Source of the DNA: Candidatus Anammoxibacter sp.
GTDB lineage: Bacteria > Planctomycetota > Brocadiia > Brocadiales > Anammoxibacteraceae
NCBI GenBank assembly: GCA_021777105.1
Contig: JAIQZQ010000054.1
Span: 1-64,000, forward strand
Length of the DNA stretch: 64,000 bases
Direction: 5' to 3'
The translations under genes were made by a program, and so were the position numbers. Positions 34,901 through 44,168 of this stretch are shown here, one piece after another. Each line of letters opens with the position of its first letter. Position 1 is the first letter of the stretch. The notes beneath the pieces are model-generated. The model was not told the origin of the DNA, made no database searches, and worked only from the letters and a program-made list of their open reading frames with translations.

Positions 34901-37900
34901 ATTTGGCTCTATCGTCTTTTGGTTTACTGTCTTTGTCTTTCGATTTATCCCCATCGTCTTTTGATTTGCTATCTTTGCCTTTTGACTTATCATCGTCTGA
35001 CTTACCAGCTTTCTTTTTAGATTTATCGTCATCGCCTTTCGACTTGACATCTTTTTCCTCTTTAGACTTATCACCTTTCTTTTTTGATTTACCATCATCA
35101 ACCTTTGGCTTGCTATCATCCTTGTCTACAGGTTTGCTGTCTTTGCCTTTAGACTTATCATCCTTGTCTTTGGATTTACCTTGATCATCTTTGGGTTTAT
35201 CATCTTTTTTGTCTTTAGATTTACTGTCTTTGCCTTTAGACTTGTCTTCTTTCTTTTTCGATTTGCCGTCATCGTCTTTGAGCGCGTCTTGTTCTTTGTC
35301 TTTGGATTTGCTGTCATCCTTATCTACTGATTTGCTGTCTTTACCTTTCGGCTTATCGCCTTTCTTTTTCGATTTGTCGTCATCGTCTTTAGGCTTGGCA
35401 TCTTTTTTATCTTTAGACTTATCAATATCGTCTTTGGTCGCGTCTTGTTTTTTATCTTTTGATTTGCTATCTTTGCCTTTAGACTTGCTATCTATCTTTT
35501 TCGATTTGTCGCCTTCGTCTTTTGATTTGCCTTCTTTGTCTTTAGACTTATCATCCTTCTTTTTCGATTTGCTGTCTTTGTCTTTAGACTTGTCATCATC
35601 ATCAGACTTATCGTCTTTCTCTTCCGATTTATCATCATCGTCTTTTGATTTACTGTCTTTACCTTTCGGCTTATCGTCCTTCTTTTTCGATTTGTCGACA
35701 TCATCTTTGGATTTGCTGTCCTTGCCTTTAGACTTATCGTCCTTCTTTTTTGATTTATCATCATCGCCAGACTTATCGTCTTTCTTTTTCGATTTGCTGT
35801 CTTTTTTATCTTCCGACTTATCGTCTTTTGTTTTGCCGTCTTTGCCTTTTGGCTTGTCATCCTTCTTTTTTGATTTGTCTCTATCGTCTTTAGACTTGCC
35901 GGCATCCTTGGCGCCGGACTTATCGGTTTTCTTTTCTGATTTATCAGCTTTAGGCTTGCTATCATCCTTGTCTACTTGCTTGCTGTCTTTACCTTTCGGC
36001 TTATCGTCCTTCTTTTGTGATTCCTCGCTATCATCTTTTTTATCTTTAGACTTATCCTCTTTTGATTTGCTGTCTTTGCCTTTAGACTTGTCTTCGTTTT
36101 TGTCTTTCGGCTTATCGCCTTTCTTTTTTGATTTATCATCCTTGTCTTTCGATTTACTGTCTTTGCCTTTGGACTTATCGTCCTTCTCTTCTGAGTTATC
36201 ATCGTCCGGCTTATCGGCTTTCTTTTTCGATTTATCGTCATCGTCTTTAGGCTTGGCAGCTTTTTTATCTTTAGACTTATCTTCATCGTCTTTGGTTGCG
36301 TCTTGTTTTTTACCTTTTGATTTGCTGTCTTTGCCTTTAGACTTATCATCCTTATCTTTGGGTTTGTCATCTTCTTTAGGCTTGGCATCTTTTTTGTCTT
36401 TGGATTTATCATCTTCGGATTTAGGTTTACCTTTATCCTTCTTTTTTGATTTGTCGCCTTTTTTATCTTTAGACTTGCCGTCCTTTTTATCATCACGGTC
36501 TTTGTCTTTGCCTGTTTTAGCGGAATCCTTATCTTTTTTAGCTTTTCCGTCTTTAACTTCAGATTTATCATCATCTTTCCCGGCCTTGTCTTTATCCCCT
36601 GATTTATTGTCCCTTGTCTTATCTTTTAGCTTATCTTCTTTCTTTTCCGATTTATCGTCTTTGTTTTTAGCCGCCTCGTCTTTTTTATCTTTAGATTTAT
36701 CGTCACCGCCGGTTGATTTGCCGTCTTTAGTTAATGATTTCTTATCATCTTTGCCTCCAGAGTCGCCGGTTTTAGGTTTCGGCTTAACGTCTATCTTTCC
36801 CGATTTGTCTTTATCCTTGCTTTTTGGCTTATCGTCATCATTCGACTTATCTTCTTTCTTTTTAGATTTATCACCATCGGCTTTAGATTTGCCTGCATTG
36901 TCGTTGTCTTCTTCCTCAACATCTTTCTCTTCCGGCTTACCAGCTCCGCCGTCTTCCTGCTCTTCATGTTTGTCAACCTTTTCTTTGTCCTCAACCTTGG
37001 TATCTTTCTCATCAGAGGCGCCGGCTTCAGTTACCTCATCATCCAGATCTTTTGATTTGCCGTCATCATCCCGGCCTTCTTCCGGTTTATCGTCTTCGTC
37101 TATGTCATCATCTTTCTTTTCAGATTCATCATCTTTTTTCTCTGATTTATCGTCATCGTCTTTGTCATCATCTTTCTCCCCGGATTTGTCTCTATCATCG
37201 CCGGATTCATCATCCTTCTTTTCAGATTTATCATCGTCGTCTTTGTCCTTGCCGGAGCTTTTGTTGTCGCCGGTTTTATCACCTGATTTATCGGGTACTT
37301 TATCTTCATCTTTTAACGTATCAACGCCGGAGTCTTTCTTTTCTTCCTGCTCCTTATCATCCTTGGCTTGACCATCTTTTGATTTGCCGTCTCCGTCCTT
37401 CTTTCCTTTATCCTTTTTCTTTTTTCCTTGTTCACTGTCATCCTTGCCGCTTTTTCCCTGCCCCTTATCGTTTGCATTATCTTCGTTGTTGTTGCCGGTT
37501 TCAGGTTTGCTGTTGTCAATAGTTTCATTGCCGTCGTCCCAGATATTATCGTTTGCCATGGCATCATCATCTTGACTTTTCTCATCTTGATCCTCCTCGT
37601 CTTTATCCTTTTTAATCTTTTTTTTGTCTTTCTTCTCTTTATCAGATTCTTCATCAGAGCCGTCAACGCCACTGTCACCGCCTTCCCCATCGGCTTCTTT
37701 GCCGGAATCGCTATCTTCTTCCGAACCTACACCGGCTACACCTTCCATGATTCCGTCCTTAACCACAACCTTTTCATCGATGGACTCGTTTTGAGTCGTT
37801 GTTTTTCCCTTTTTCCCGGAGCTATCTGTTTTTGCGTCCCCAATGTCGGAAACAAGCACATCGGAACGTCCTGAAAAATCGTCGGCTGATTCAACCTCTT

Positions 37901-39767
37901 CCGCCGAAAGGCCAAAAGTTATTGCGTTTGCAACTTCGTCGTCCTTTTTATCTTCCTTAGATTTCTCATCCTTACTATCATCATCTTTGTCCTTTGATTT
38001 ATCATCATCACTATCCCCGGATTTGTCATCATCGTCTTTTGAAACATCATCTTTTTCCGTTTTTGACTTATCGGCGGATTCCTTATCTCTCTTTTCCGGT
38101 TTATCATCACCGTCTTCAAGTTTATCTTTGTCATCGGCCGGCTTGCCGGCTTCTTTCACGGATTTGTCTTCTGATGCGCTCTCTTCGCCTTTTGACTTGC
38201 CTGCATCACCCGATTTATCGTCTTTCTTTTCAGATTTATCCTCTCCTTTATCTCTCGGTTTATCGTCGTCAGACAGCTTATCAATATTCTTTTCGTCTTT
38301 ATCATCCTCATTGTCTCCAGATATATCTTTAGCGTCTTCGGATTTGCCGTCATTGTTTTTTGACTTGCCGGCCTCGGCGTCCGACTTTTCATCACTCTTT
38401 TCCGATTTTTCGTCATCGCCCGGCTTGCCGGCATTTGCCATGGATTTATCAGCGCCTTCAGAGCCGTCATCTTTTTCAGCTACTGATTTATCTTCATCGC
38501 CGGCCTTATCTTTCTTTTCCGGTTTATCATTCTCGCTACTTTTATCATCAGGCGCGGGTTTTGCAATAGGTTTCGGTTTCTCTTTTACGGGTTTAGGTTT
38601 AGCGATTGGTTTTGGTTTCTCTTTTACTGGTTCCGGTTTTGTAGTTGGTTTTGGTTTCTCTTTTGCAGGTTCAGGTTTGGCGGTAGGTTTAGGTTTCTCC
38701 TTCTGTGGTTTTGGGGTCGGTTCAGGATTTATTGGGTCTGTTTCAGGCATGTCAGGGGCCGGCTTATCGTCCGGGCCGGACTCATCGCCGTCATCTTTAT
38801 CTGTGCCTTTGCCGGTTTTCCCTGTATCATCAATAAGAGGTATACCGGAGCCTTCATCTTCCGGTATATCAATGACAACCGGTTCGTTAACTCCGTAATC
38901 CGGGGCGCTTGGCAAATCGCCGTCGGAAGACTGCTCTCCTTCATTATTATCATCATCTTCTTCCGGACCTGCTTTAGGTATTTCAAAAACAATTGGTTTT
39001 TCAACACGCGGGCCGCGTTTTTTCCTTTCTCGGCGGTTTTTCGGTTCTTCTAATCTTTTATTATCTTTAACCGGACTTGCCATTGCAATTACCGTTTCAC
39101 TTGTGGCTGTTAAACTGCCGTAACCACCGCCGCCGCCCCCATAGCATGGAACAAAATTATAGGCAATATCTTCAATTGATTTTTTAACTGATAACGCGCC
39201 GTATTTGCCGGAGTTATTCTTTGATTTTACGGTGGAAACGGAAAGAGGCTGGGAGCTTGTATTAAATTTGTCTAAAAGGCTGCTTATGTCATGAAGCTCT
39301 ATCTTGTCGCCAAAAGCGCCTTCAGTGGTGATTTGCTTTATATCGCACTGTTTTAACGCAAGTGGGAAGTTTGGGGTGTCCACAAAGAATTCGTTCTCAT
39401 AATCCGACTCAGTCACCGCGACGGTTAGGCCTCCGATTTTTAATGAAAGTTCCGTGAAAAATTTGTCGCCTGATTTATAGAAGCCGTCTATTTCGATTTG
39501 GGTGAGTGAATCCAGTATGACATAACCGCTTTCACCGAACGATAGTATTACGTCCGAAAACATGCCTGTTTGAATACGGTCGCCAACATGCAATCGCATG
39601 CCGCTTTCAGCGGTCAGCCATTTTTTAGAGTCGGCCTTTTTAACATCGGCAATGCCGGCAAGTCCGGCAATGCTAATTTCTGTGTCATTAGCAAACAAGC
39701 TGCCTTGCGAAGCTGATATTAAGATCGAAGCGATTAATATAAATAATAATAGTTTTATTTTTGTCAT
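31989..39767 (-). CDS. Giant FecR-domain protein with Lys/Asp/Ser polyampholyte region
   Basis: The 2592-residue protein has a signal peptide (about 1-27, ending LFA) and a FecR-like domain at about 28-170 (RLHVGDRIQTGMFSDVILSF, GGLTVAVTESDYENEFFV). A KPKP-type segment follows at about 342-402 (KEKPKPTAKPEPAKEKPKP). From about 405 to 2255 it is dominated by Lys, Asp and Ser in units such as DDKSKKKDDKSKGKDSKSKD. A short motif recurs three times: FGLSAEEVESADDF at about 618, FGITAEEAESADDF at about 2282 and FGLTAEESQAAKDF at about 2440. The last 60 residues are ordered-looking and basic, ending FRRNRFNRAFKNR. No homologous function is known. Disorder, both charges and export suggest a matrix, mineral- or polyanion-binding role, which is inference. 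A paralogue lies at 57084-61126. Confidence 0.8.
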   Translation of the reverse strand: MTKIKLLLFILIASILISASQGSLFANDTEISIAGLAGIADVKKADSKKWLTAESGMRLHVGDRIQTGMFSDVILSFGESGYVILDSLTQIEIDGFYKSGDKFFTELSLKIGGLTVAVTESDYENEFFVDTPNFPLALKQCDIKQITTEGAFGDKIELHDISSLLDKFNTSSQPLSVSTVKSKNNSGKYGALSVKKSIEDIAYNFVPCYGGGGGGYGSLTATSETVIAMASPVKDNKRLEEPKNRRERKKRGPRVEKPIVFEIPKAGPEEDDDNNEGEQSSDGDLPSAPDYGVNEPVVIDIPEDEGSGIPLIDDTGKTGKGTDKDDGDESGPDDKPAPDMPETDPINPEPTPKPQKEKPKPTAKPEPAKEKPKPTTKPEPVKEKPKPIAKPKPVKEKPKPIAKPAPDDKSSENDKPEKKDKAGDEDKSVAEKDDGSEGADKSMANAGKPGDDEKSEKSDEKSDAEAGKSKNNDGKSEDAKDISGDNEDDKDEKNIDKLSDDDKPRDKGEDKSEKKDDKSGDAGKSKGEESASEDKSVKEAGKPADDKDKLEDGDDKPEKRDKESADKSKTEKDDVSKDDDDKSGDSDDDKSKDKDDDSKDEKSKEDKKDDEVANAITFGLSAEEVESADDFSGRSDVLVSDIGDAKTDSSGKKGKTTTQNESIDEKVVVKDGIMEGVAGVGSEEDSDSGKEADGEGGDSGVDGSDEESDKEKKDKKKIKKDKDEEDQDEKSQDDDAMANDNIWDDGNETIDNSKPETGNNNEDNANDKGQGKSGKDDSEQGKKKKDKGKKDGDGKSKDGQAKDDKEQEEKKDSGVDTLKDEDKVPDKSGDKTGDNKSSGKDKDDDDKSEKKDDESGDDRDKSGEKDDDKDDDDKSEKKDDESEKKDDDIDEDDKPEEGRDDDGKSKDLDDEVTEAGASDEKDTKVEDKEKVDKHEEQEDGGAGKPEEKDVEEEDNDNAGKSKADGDKSKKKEDKSNDDDKPKSKDKDKSGKIDVKPKPKTGDSGGKDDKKSLTKDGKSTGGDDKSKDKKDEAAKNKDDKSEKKEDKLKDKTRDNKSGDKDKAGKDDDKSEVKDGKAKKDKDSAKTGKDKDRDDKKDGKSKDKKGDKSKKKDKGKPKSEDDKSKDKKDAKPKEDDKPKDKDDKSKGKDSKSKGKKQDATKDDEDKSKDKKAAKPKDDDDKSKKKADKPDDDNSEEKDDKSKGKDSKSKDKDDKSKKKGDKPKDKNEDKSKGKDSKSKEDKSKDKKDDSEESQKKDDKPKGKDSKQVDKDDSKPKADKSEKKTDKSGAKDAGKSKDDRDKSKKKDDKPKGKDGKTKDDKSEDKKDSKSKKKDDKSGDDDKSKKKDDKSKGKDSKSKDDVDKSKKKDDKPKGKDSKSKDDDDKSEEKDDKSDDDDKSKDKDSKSKKKDDKSKDKEGKSKDEGDKSKKIDSKSKGKDSKSKDKKQDATKDDIDKSKDKKDAKPKDDDDKSKKKGDKPKGKDSKSVDKDDSKSKDKEQDALKDDDGKSKKKEDKSKGKDSKSKDKKDDKPKDDQGKSKDKDDKSKGKDSKPVDKDDSKPKVDDGKSKKKGDKSKEEKDVKSKGDDDKSKKKAGKSDDDKSKGKDSKSKDDGDKSKDKDSKPKDDRAKSKKKDDKPKGKDSESKDKDDSNSKDDDDKSEKKSDKSKDKKEAKSEKKDDKSKDKKEAKPKDEGDKSKKKADKPKGKDDKSKGADEKSQKNGDKSGDKNAGKSKDKDSKSKANKSKDKKDVKSKDGSDKSKKKEGKSKGKDSKSKDEDDKSEKKADKDETKPKDDSGKSKAKKGDDPKADDDKSEKKSDKSKDKKEAKSEKKDGKSKDKGDRKSKDKKQDVTKDDDDKSKDKKSKDGSGKSKKKEGKSKGKDGKSKDKSDSKSKDKKDGKATGDDKSKDDGDKSKGKDSKPKDDGGKSKKKEDKSKDKDSKSKDDDDKSKKKKDKSKGKDGKSKDKGDSKSKDGKSKDKKDDKSKGKDSKSKDDDKSKDKKDDKPKDEGDKSKKKDGKPKGKDRKSEGKDDKSEKKDDKSKDKKEDMSKGKDDKSKDKKEAKPKDEGDKSKKKDGKSGDDKKDKGPSKTGKDKDEEKKDKEHDDRGHGNDDDFVDEDNPGKKYDDKEKGKKDDVSKDDDDKSEKKDKDKDKGKPKDDESGDDDKSKDDKSGDDDKSKDDDKSDEDDKSKRKKDAKSKKVDKSDGDDKSRKKDGKSKTEKADKSKKKDEKSSAKDDGESKKKDDVSSDDDKSGEGDDKSEDKRVGDSKDEGGKSQDSKSEKKDSEPKNAISFGITAEEAESADDFAGHSDVLVSDLGSTGKKKDGRKEKHKGNKTGGESETGAQADDGSIVDDNAESSLAGEEGSEGGAEGNGNKENAASNKAGETGNDKDGSKGAQEKNRDDKEKGEDGKQEKEDKKESQKHERDKTGGNVNGGVNKEDGSGKMGTVPFGLTAEESQAAKDFPEFADGLPSDLNSDRSPTGRKQENKKKVDKKKAEEEEEEKKKAEAEEKEGADDKEETDDEADDDDDDEVEKPPGPGFGPEGSRKKNRIIRIDKNGRKKFRSKSKSNYNDLQFMPENAESFGGKGSFRRNRFNRAFKNR
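33000..37480. repeat. Imperfect tandem coding repeats (K/D/S-rich)
   Basis: The minus-strand coding sequence is built from variants of GATGACAAATCTAAAAAGAA and AAGGATAGTAAATCTAAAGA. The register is irregular, with unit lengths from about 9 to 60 bases. Long open frames on the plus strand here (L/S/F-rich) are only the reverse reading of these repeats. Confidence 0.75.
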
Positions 39768-40099
39768 TTATATATTTAAAACAATCAAGAAAAGCCTGAA
39801 TGGCTTAAAATTCAATAGCCCGGAGTTTCCCCTGGGAATAAAGTAAAAAGCGCGCCATAATTTTGATGAAAACCAGCGGTTTTTAACTGTTTTCTATCCT
39901 GGTAGGAGCAATCTTCACCCCGTTAAATAGTGGTCGTAAAGCGTTAAATTAAATCGTAACGGTTCTATTATCCAACGGATCAAAGATGGATTGGAAACCT
40001 TTAAGAAACTATTTGCGTTTTGTAACTTACTATGCATTCTACTTGCTTTTTACAAGGCGCATTTCCCCAGCCAAGGTATAGTCTGCAAAATCTTTGTTG
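39768..40099. other. Intergenic region partly duplicated downstream of the second collar gene
   Basis: The stretch 40010-40099 (ACTATTTGCGTTTTGTAACT, TACTTGCTTTTTACAAGGCG) recurs at about 42070-42168, just past the neighbouring paralogue's stop codon. The flanks were therefore duplicated along with the gene. No gene or clear promoter is seen. Confidence 0.55.
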
Positions 40100-41659
40100 T
40101 TAATATTTAATGATAAAATTCACATAGGCGTTTTTTGGGCGGGATTCATTCCCCCCAGTGCTGGATGAGGTATGCTGACTGGCGCCTGCATTATCCCATG
40201 CGTTAGGATACCATATATCCGCAGCTGCCTCTTGCCAAGTTATAAAGTGATTATGACTTTTTAATTCATCAGCCTGCAATGATCCCACATTATCCCCTGT
40301 ATTACCTCCGGTATTAATTGCCGTTCTGCTTGCGCGGTCAGGATCATTGCCTGACCCATTAGCGCGCCCTCTCAAGAAACGGCCACGTAAATCCGGCAGA
40401 GTAAAAGTTGTGGAATTGTTACCGTAGCCCCAGGCCGTGCTAATGGCTGAGAATAAATCCGCATAGGTGGTTCTTGATACAGCGGAACCGTTGCATAGAA
40501 GCCACCCCGTTGGAGCTGAAGCTCCGCCAAAAGAGTAAATTGTGCCTGCGGGAACACTCCCGGAGCTAAATCCAAATTCAGTCCATGCGGTTCCATTGCA
40601 AAACTCCATTTTCTTGCTTGTGGAATTGTAACGCTGGTTGCCTTCTGCTGTAGCATTGCAAGTTGTGGAACTGTTTCCAATCTTAACGTCGCCGGCCACA
40701 TCCAACTTAGCCTCCGGACTCGTTGTTCCAATGCCAAGGTTGCCGTTTTGATTAATTGTTAAAGCAACATTACTTCCAGCTGTTGTTCCTGTGCCGATCT
40801 GAAAGAGGTCATTGTTGTCCCCGGCTTCATCCGCTGTTACACCCAGCCAGAAGTCCGTGTCGCCGGCTGTTGAACCGTCAAATACAACGGTTGGGTCGAC
40901 GGCATTAACAGTTACAGAACCTTTTATAGTTGCAGAACCTGCAACCGTCAACATAGCGCCGGGATTTATCGTGCCTATCCCAACCATGTTGTTGGCTGCG
41001 TCAACAAATAGTGTAGACGTATCGACTACAAGAGAGCCTACGGTTACCGTGCCCACGACTGTTGCCGAACCGGTTGTTTTAAGCGCTGAAGTTGTCACCG
41101 AACCTGTGGGGGCTACGTCAAACCCGGCCATGTCTATAGCCGACGCAGTTATAGAGCCGGAGCTATCCACTTTAAAAGCGCCGTTTCCGGCTGAAATGGA
41201 GCCTGTTGTAATTATATCTATATCGGATTTCAAGTCGTCCGCCGTTATGGCGCCATCCGCTATTGTCACTGAAACCACGGAGTCGGGGACAATTGAAACA
41301 ATATTGGTTAATTGCGAGCCGTTACCGATAAAGCTGTTGGCCGTGACTGTGCCGGACGACGCGCTTATGTTTGTGGCGGTAAGCGTGCCGGTTATGGTGA
41401 CCGTGCCGTTAACTAATAATGCCGCAGACACAATAGGGCGGCCTTCAATGTGTAAAAGGGCGGCCGGAGAGGCAGCGCCGATGCCAACGACGCCGTCATT
41501 CAAGAAGCGGGCGACTGTTTCGTTGCTGTTGTTAATGATTGAGAAGCCGTCCGTGGAACTGTTTATGGTTGCTTTTATATCCTCGGAATAGGTAGTTTCA
41601 GCCAATAAAAGAGAAAATGCAAATAAAACCGGCAATAATATATATGAGTATGTTTTCAC
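40100..41659 (-). CDS. Secreted repeat protein with C-terminal phage tail-collar domain, copy 1
   Basis: The 519-residue protein starts at a GTG (41659) preceded by GGATGGGG. It has a signal peptide (ILLPVLFAFSLLLAETTYSE). Next come low-complexity beta repeats rich in Thr, Ser, Gly and Val with GIG-x-x-x-P-x-A-x-L-x-V/I signatures (VGIGAASPAALLHIEG, VGIGTINPGAMLTVAG, LGIGTTSPEAKLDVAG). The collar domain is at about 365-440 (SFGGASAPTGWLLCNGSAV, FTLPDLRGRFLRG), and the ending is HNHF plus PKNAYVNFIIKY. This form occurs in bacterial surface fibres as well as phages. No phage structural genes are near, so a cell-surface fibre is the better reading. The neighbouring gene upstream is a close paralogue. 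Confidence 0.78.
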   Translation of the reverse strand: MKTYSYILLPVLFAFSLLLAETTYSEDIKATINSSTDGFSIINNSNETVARFLNDGVVGIGAASPAALLHIEGRPIVSAALLVNGTVTITGTLTATNISASSGTVTANSFIGNGSQLTNIVSIVPDSVVSVTIADGAITADDLKSDIDIITTGSISAGNGAFKVDSSGSITASAIDMAGFDVAPTGSVTTSALKTTGSATVVGTVTVGSLVVDTSTLFVDAANNMVGIGTINPGAMLTVAGSATIKGSVTVNAVDPTVVFDGSTAGDTDFWLGVTADEAGDNNDLFQIGTGTTAGSNVALTINQNGNLGIGTTSPEAKLDVAGDVKIGNSSTTCNATAEGNQRYNSTSKKMEFCNGTAWTEFGFSSGSVPAGTIYSFGGASAPTGWLLCNGSAVSRTTYADLFSAISTAWGYGNNSTTFTLPDLRGRFLRGRANGSGNDPDRASRTAINTGGNTGDNVGSLQADELKSHNHFITWQEAAADIWYPNAWDNAGASQHTSSSTGGNESRPKNAYVNFIIKY

Positions 41660-41733
41660 AAAATCCCCATCCTTTCTCGTTTCTGAATAAATCAGATACT
41701 GATAAGTGGCAAAAGTTAAAAGAGCTCTTTTGC

Positions 41734-42020
41734 TGGAGCAGTCTTGTAGACTGCTTCACCTGTTTGTTGATCACGTCAAATGCATTGTAACAACTAAATG
41801 CAAATGCTTTTTAAACGGTTTGGAGCAATCTACAAGATTGCTCCAGCAAGCGAACTTAAGTTTCAGAGTAGTAAACTTATATATTTACACACCCTTCGTT
41901 CCCCTCTTTTTAAAGAAGAGGTTCCTCGTTTTTGTTTTTTCTTTTTTTCCTTAGACATTTGATATTCCTCGTTCAGCTGTTCGATATTATCTTTTTATCA
42001 CAGGCAAGGATGCCTGTGAT
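41734..42020. repeat. Two-hairpin unit and CAGGCA hairpin between collar genes
   Basis: TGGAGCAGTCTTGTAGACTG at 41734 and TGGAGCAATCTACAAGATTG at 41821 repeat the pair at 22204-22330. A CGTTCCCCTCTTTTTAAAGA stretch and the hairpin CACAGGCAAGGATGCCTGTG at 41999-42018 follow. No gene is seen between 41660 and 42168. Confidence 0.6.
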
Positions 42021-42168
42021 GCTAACAATTCCTCCGACCGGCGTAACCTTGCAGATTGCTTCGAAACGTTTTAAAAACTATTTGCGTTTAATTATTTGCT
42101 ATGCGTTTTACTTGTTTTTTACAAGGCGCACTGCCACAGCCAAAGTATCGTCATCAAAATCTTTGTTG

Positions 42169-43728
42169 TTAATATTTAATGACAAAATTCACATAGGCGT
42201 TTTTTGGGCGTGTTTCGTTCCCCCCGGTGCTGGATGAGGTATGCTGATTAGCGCCTGCGTTATCCCATGCACTTGAACCCAATAAGCCCGCAGCGGCCTC
42301 TGCCCAAGTTATAAAGTGATTATGACTTTTTAATTCATCAGCCTGCAATGATCCCACATTATCCCCTGTATTACCTCCGGTATTAATTGCCGTTCTACTT
42401 GATCGGTCAGGATCATTGCTTGACCCATTAGCCCTGCCTCGCAAGAAACGGCCCCGTAAATCCGGCAGATTAAAAGTTGTGGAATTGTTGCCGTAACCCC
42501 AGGCTGTTCCAATGGCTGAGAATAAATCCGCATATGTGGTCCTTGAAACAGCAGAACCGTTGCATAGAAGCCAACCCGTTGGAACTGAAGCTCCGCCAAA
42601 AGAGTTAATTGCTCCCGCGGGAACACTCCCGGAGCTAACTCCAAATTCAGTCCATGCGGTTCCATTGCAAAACTCCATCATCTTGCTTGTGGAATTATAA
42701 CGCTGGCTGCCTTCCGTTGTAGTATTACAAGTTGTGGAACTGTTTCCTATCCTAACGTCGCCAGCCACATCCAATTTAGCCTTCGGACTCGTTGTTCCAA
42801 TGCCAAAGTTGCCGTTTTGATCAATTGTTAAAGCAACATTGCTCCCTGCCGCTGTTCCTGTGCCGATCTGAAAGAGGTCATCGTCACCCCCGCCTTCATC
42901 CGCTGTTACACCCAGCCAGAAGTCCGTATCGTTTGCGGTTGAACCGTCAAATACAACGGCTGGGTCGGCGGAATTAACAGTTACAGAACCGTTAATAGTT
43001 ACAGAACCTGCAACAGTCAACATAGCGCCGGGATTTACCGTGCCTATGCCGACCATGTTGTTGGTTGCGTCAACAAATAGTGTGGACGTATCGACTACAA
43101 GAGAGCCGGCAGTGGCCGTGCCCACGACTGTTGCTGAACCGGTTGTTTTAAAAACGGATGTCGTTATTGAACCTGTGGAGTCTACGTCAAACCCGGTCAT
43201 GTCAATAACCGACGCGGTTATAGAGCCGGAGCTATCCACTTTAAAAGCTCCGTTTCCGGCTGAAATGGTGCCTGTTGTAACTAAATCTATATCGGATTTC
43301 AGGTCGTCCAACGTTATGGAGCCGTCCGCTATTGTCACTGAAACCACGGAACCGGAGCTAATTGAAACAATATTGGTTAATTGCGAGCCGTCGCCTATAA
43401 AGCTGTTGGCCGTGATCGTGCCGGACGAGGCGCTGATGTTTGTGGCGGTTAGCGTGCCGGTTATGGTTGTGGTGCCGTTTACAATCAGCGCGGAGGCTAC
43501 CGAGGAGCTGCCTTTAATATGCAAAAGAGCGGAGGTTGAGGTTGTGCCGATGCCCACCGTGCCGTCGCCCAAAAACCGGGCGATTGTTTCGTTGCCGTTG
43601 TTAATGATTGAGAAGCCGTCGGTGGAGTTGTTTATGGTGACTTTCATATCCTCGGAACAGGCAGTTTCGGCCAATAAAATAGAAAATGCAAATAAAATCG
43701 GCAACAATGCATATGCGCCCTTTTTCAT
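42169..43728 (-). CDS. Secreted repeat protein with C-terminal phage tail-collar domain, copy 2
   Basis: The protein (519 residues from the ATG at 43728; the frame is open to 43740) is a close paralogue of the neighbouring downstream gene along its whole length. It has the signal peptide ALLPILFAFSILLAETACSE, the same GIG repeats, the collar domain SFGGASVPTGWLLCNGSAV, and the ending YVNFVIKY. I prefer 43728 because GGATGGGG then sits at normal spacing, and because the resulting MKKGAY matches the paralogues' MKTYSY and MKKSPY. The pair shares both flanks, so it arose by a tandem duplication of about 2 kb. Small differences cluster just before the end (AAAGLLGSSAW versus AAADIWYPNAW). Confidence 0.78.
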   Translation of the reverse strand: MKKGAYALLPILFAFSILLAETACSEDMKVTINNSTDGFSIINNGNETIARFLGDGTVGIGTTSTSALLHIKGSSSVASALIVNGTTTITGTLTATNISASSGTITANSFIGDGSQLTNIVSISSGSVVSVTIADGSITLDDLKSDIDLVTTGTISAGNGAFKVDSSGSITASVIDMTGFDVDSTGSITTSVFKTTGSATVVGTATAGSLVVDTSTLFVDATNNMVGIGTVNPGAMLTVAGSVTINGSVTVNSADPAVVFDGSTANDTDFWLGVTADEGGGDDDLFQIGTGTAAGSNVALTIDQNGNFGIGTTSPKAKLDVAGDVRIGNSSTTCNTTTEGSQRYNSTSKMMEFCNGTAWTEFGVSSGSVPAGAINSFGGASVPTGWLLCNGSAVSRTTYADLFSAIGTAWGYGNNSTTFNLPDLRGRFLRGRANGSSNDPDRSSRTAINTGGNTGDNVGSLQADELKSHNHFITWAEAAAGLLGSSAWDNAGANQHTSSSTGGNETRPKNAYVNFVIKY

Positions 43729-43773
43729 AAAAATCCCCATCCTTTCGTTTTTTTAATAAATTTTATATATTGA

Positions 43774-44168
43774 TAAGTGACTATAGTCTAAAAGCAGTGG
43801 GTAAAGTTTAATCTGGTTACCAAGCCCCTGCTTGGTAACCGGCAATTCGCGAAGCCCCAGCTTCGCGTGTAAAAGTTTATCAGGGCTCATTGTAAACGCG
43901 AAGCTGGGGCTTCGTGAATTGTTTCGTTCCCAAACTGGGGTTTGGGAACGAGGAGACGGTAAAAATCATAGATTTTTGTTACAATTACACACCCCTCGTT
44001 CCCCTCTTTTTAGAGGGGAGGTTCATCGTTGTTGCTTTTTTCCCTTCGATATTCCTTGTTCCGTTGTTCGATATTCTCTTTTTATCACAGGCAAGGATGC
44101 CTGTGCCACCAGCAATTACCATATGGGCATTTGTAAAACAGTTATACAAATGATTAAACATTCACAAA
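43774..44168. repeat. Hairpin-rich block between PKD giant and collar gene, copy 1
   Basis: This gap is nearly identical to 63467-63829. It holds the palindromes GGTTACCAAGCCCCTGCTTG (43815), GCGAAGCCCCAGCTTCGC with an inverted second copy, GTTCCCAAACTGGGGTTTGG (43926), CCCCTCTTTTTAGAGGGG (44001-44018) and CACAGGCAAGGATGCCTGTG (44086-44105). The last two lie 60-170 bases past the PKD gene's stop and could act as 3' transcript hairpins. Confidence 0.65.

Noticed and set aside
32977..37371. Two plus-strand open frames of more than 700 residues rich in Leu, Ser, Phe and Asp
   Set aside because: They are the reverse reading of the K/D/S coding repeats; the repeat lacks stop codons in that frame. 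There is no signal, start site or domain, and the minus-strand protein has clear folded ends.
33000..37480. CRISPR-like array
   Set aside because: The repeats are coding, imperfect, of changing length and without unique spacers; no cas genes are present.
40100..43740. Prophage tail-fibre region
   Set aside because: Collar domains are present but the proteins have signal peptides, and no capsid, terminase, portal, baseplate or integrase gene occurs in the window.
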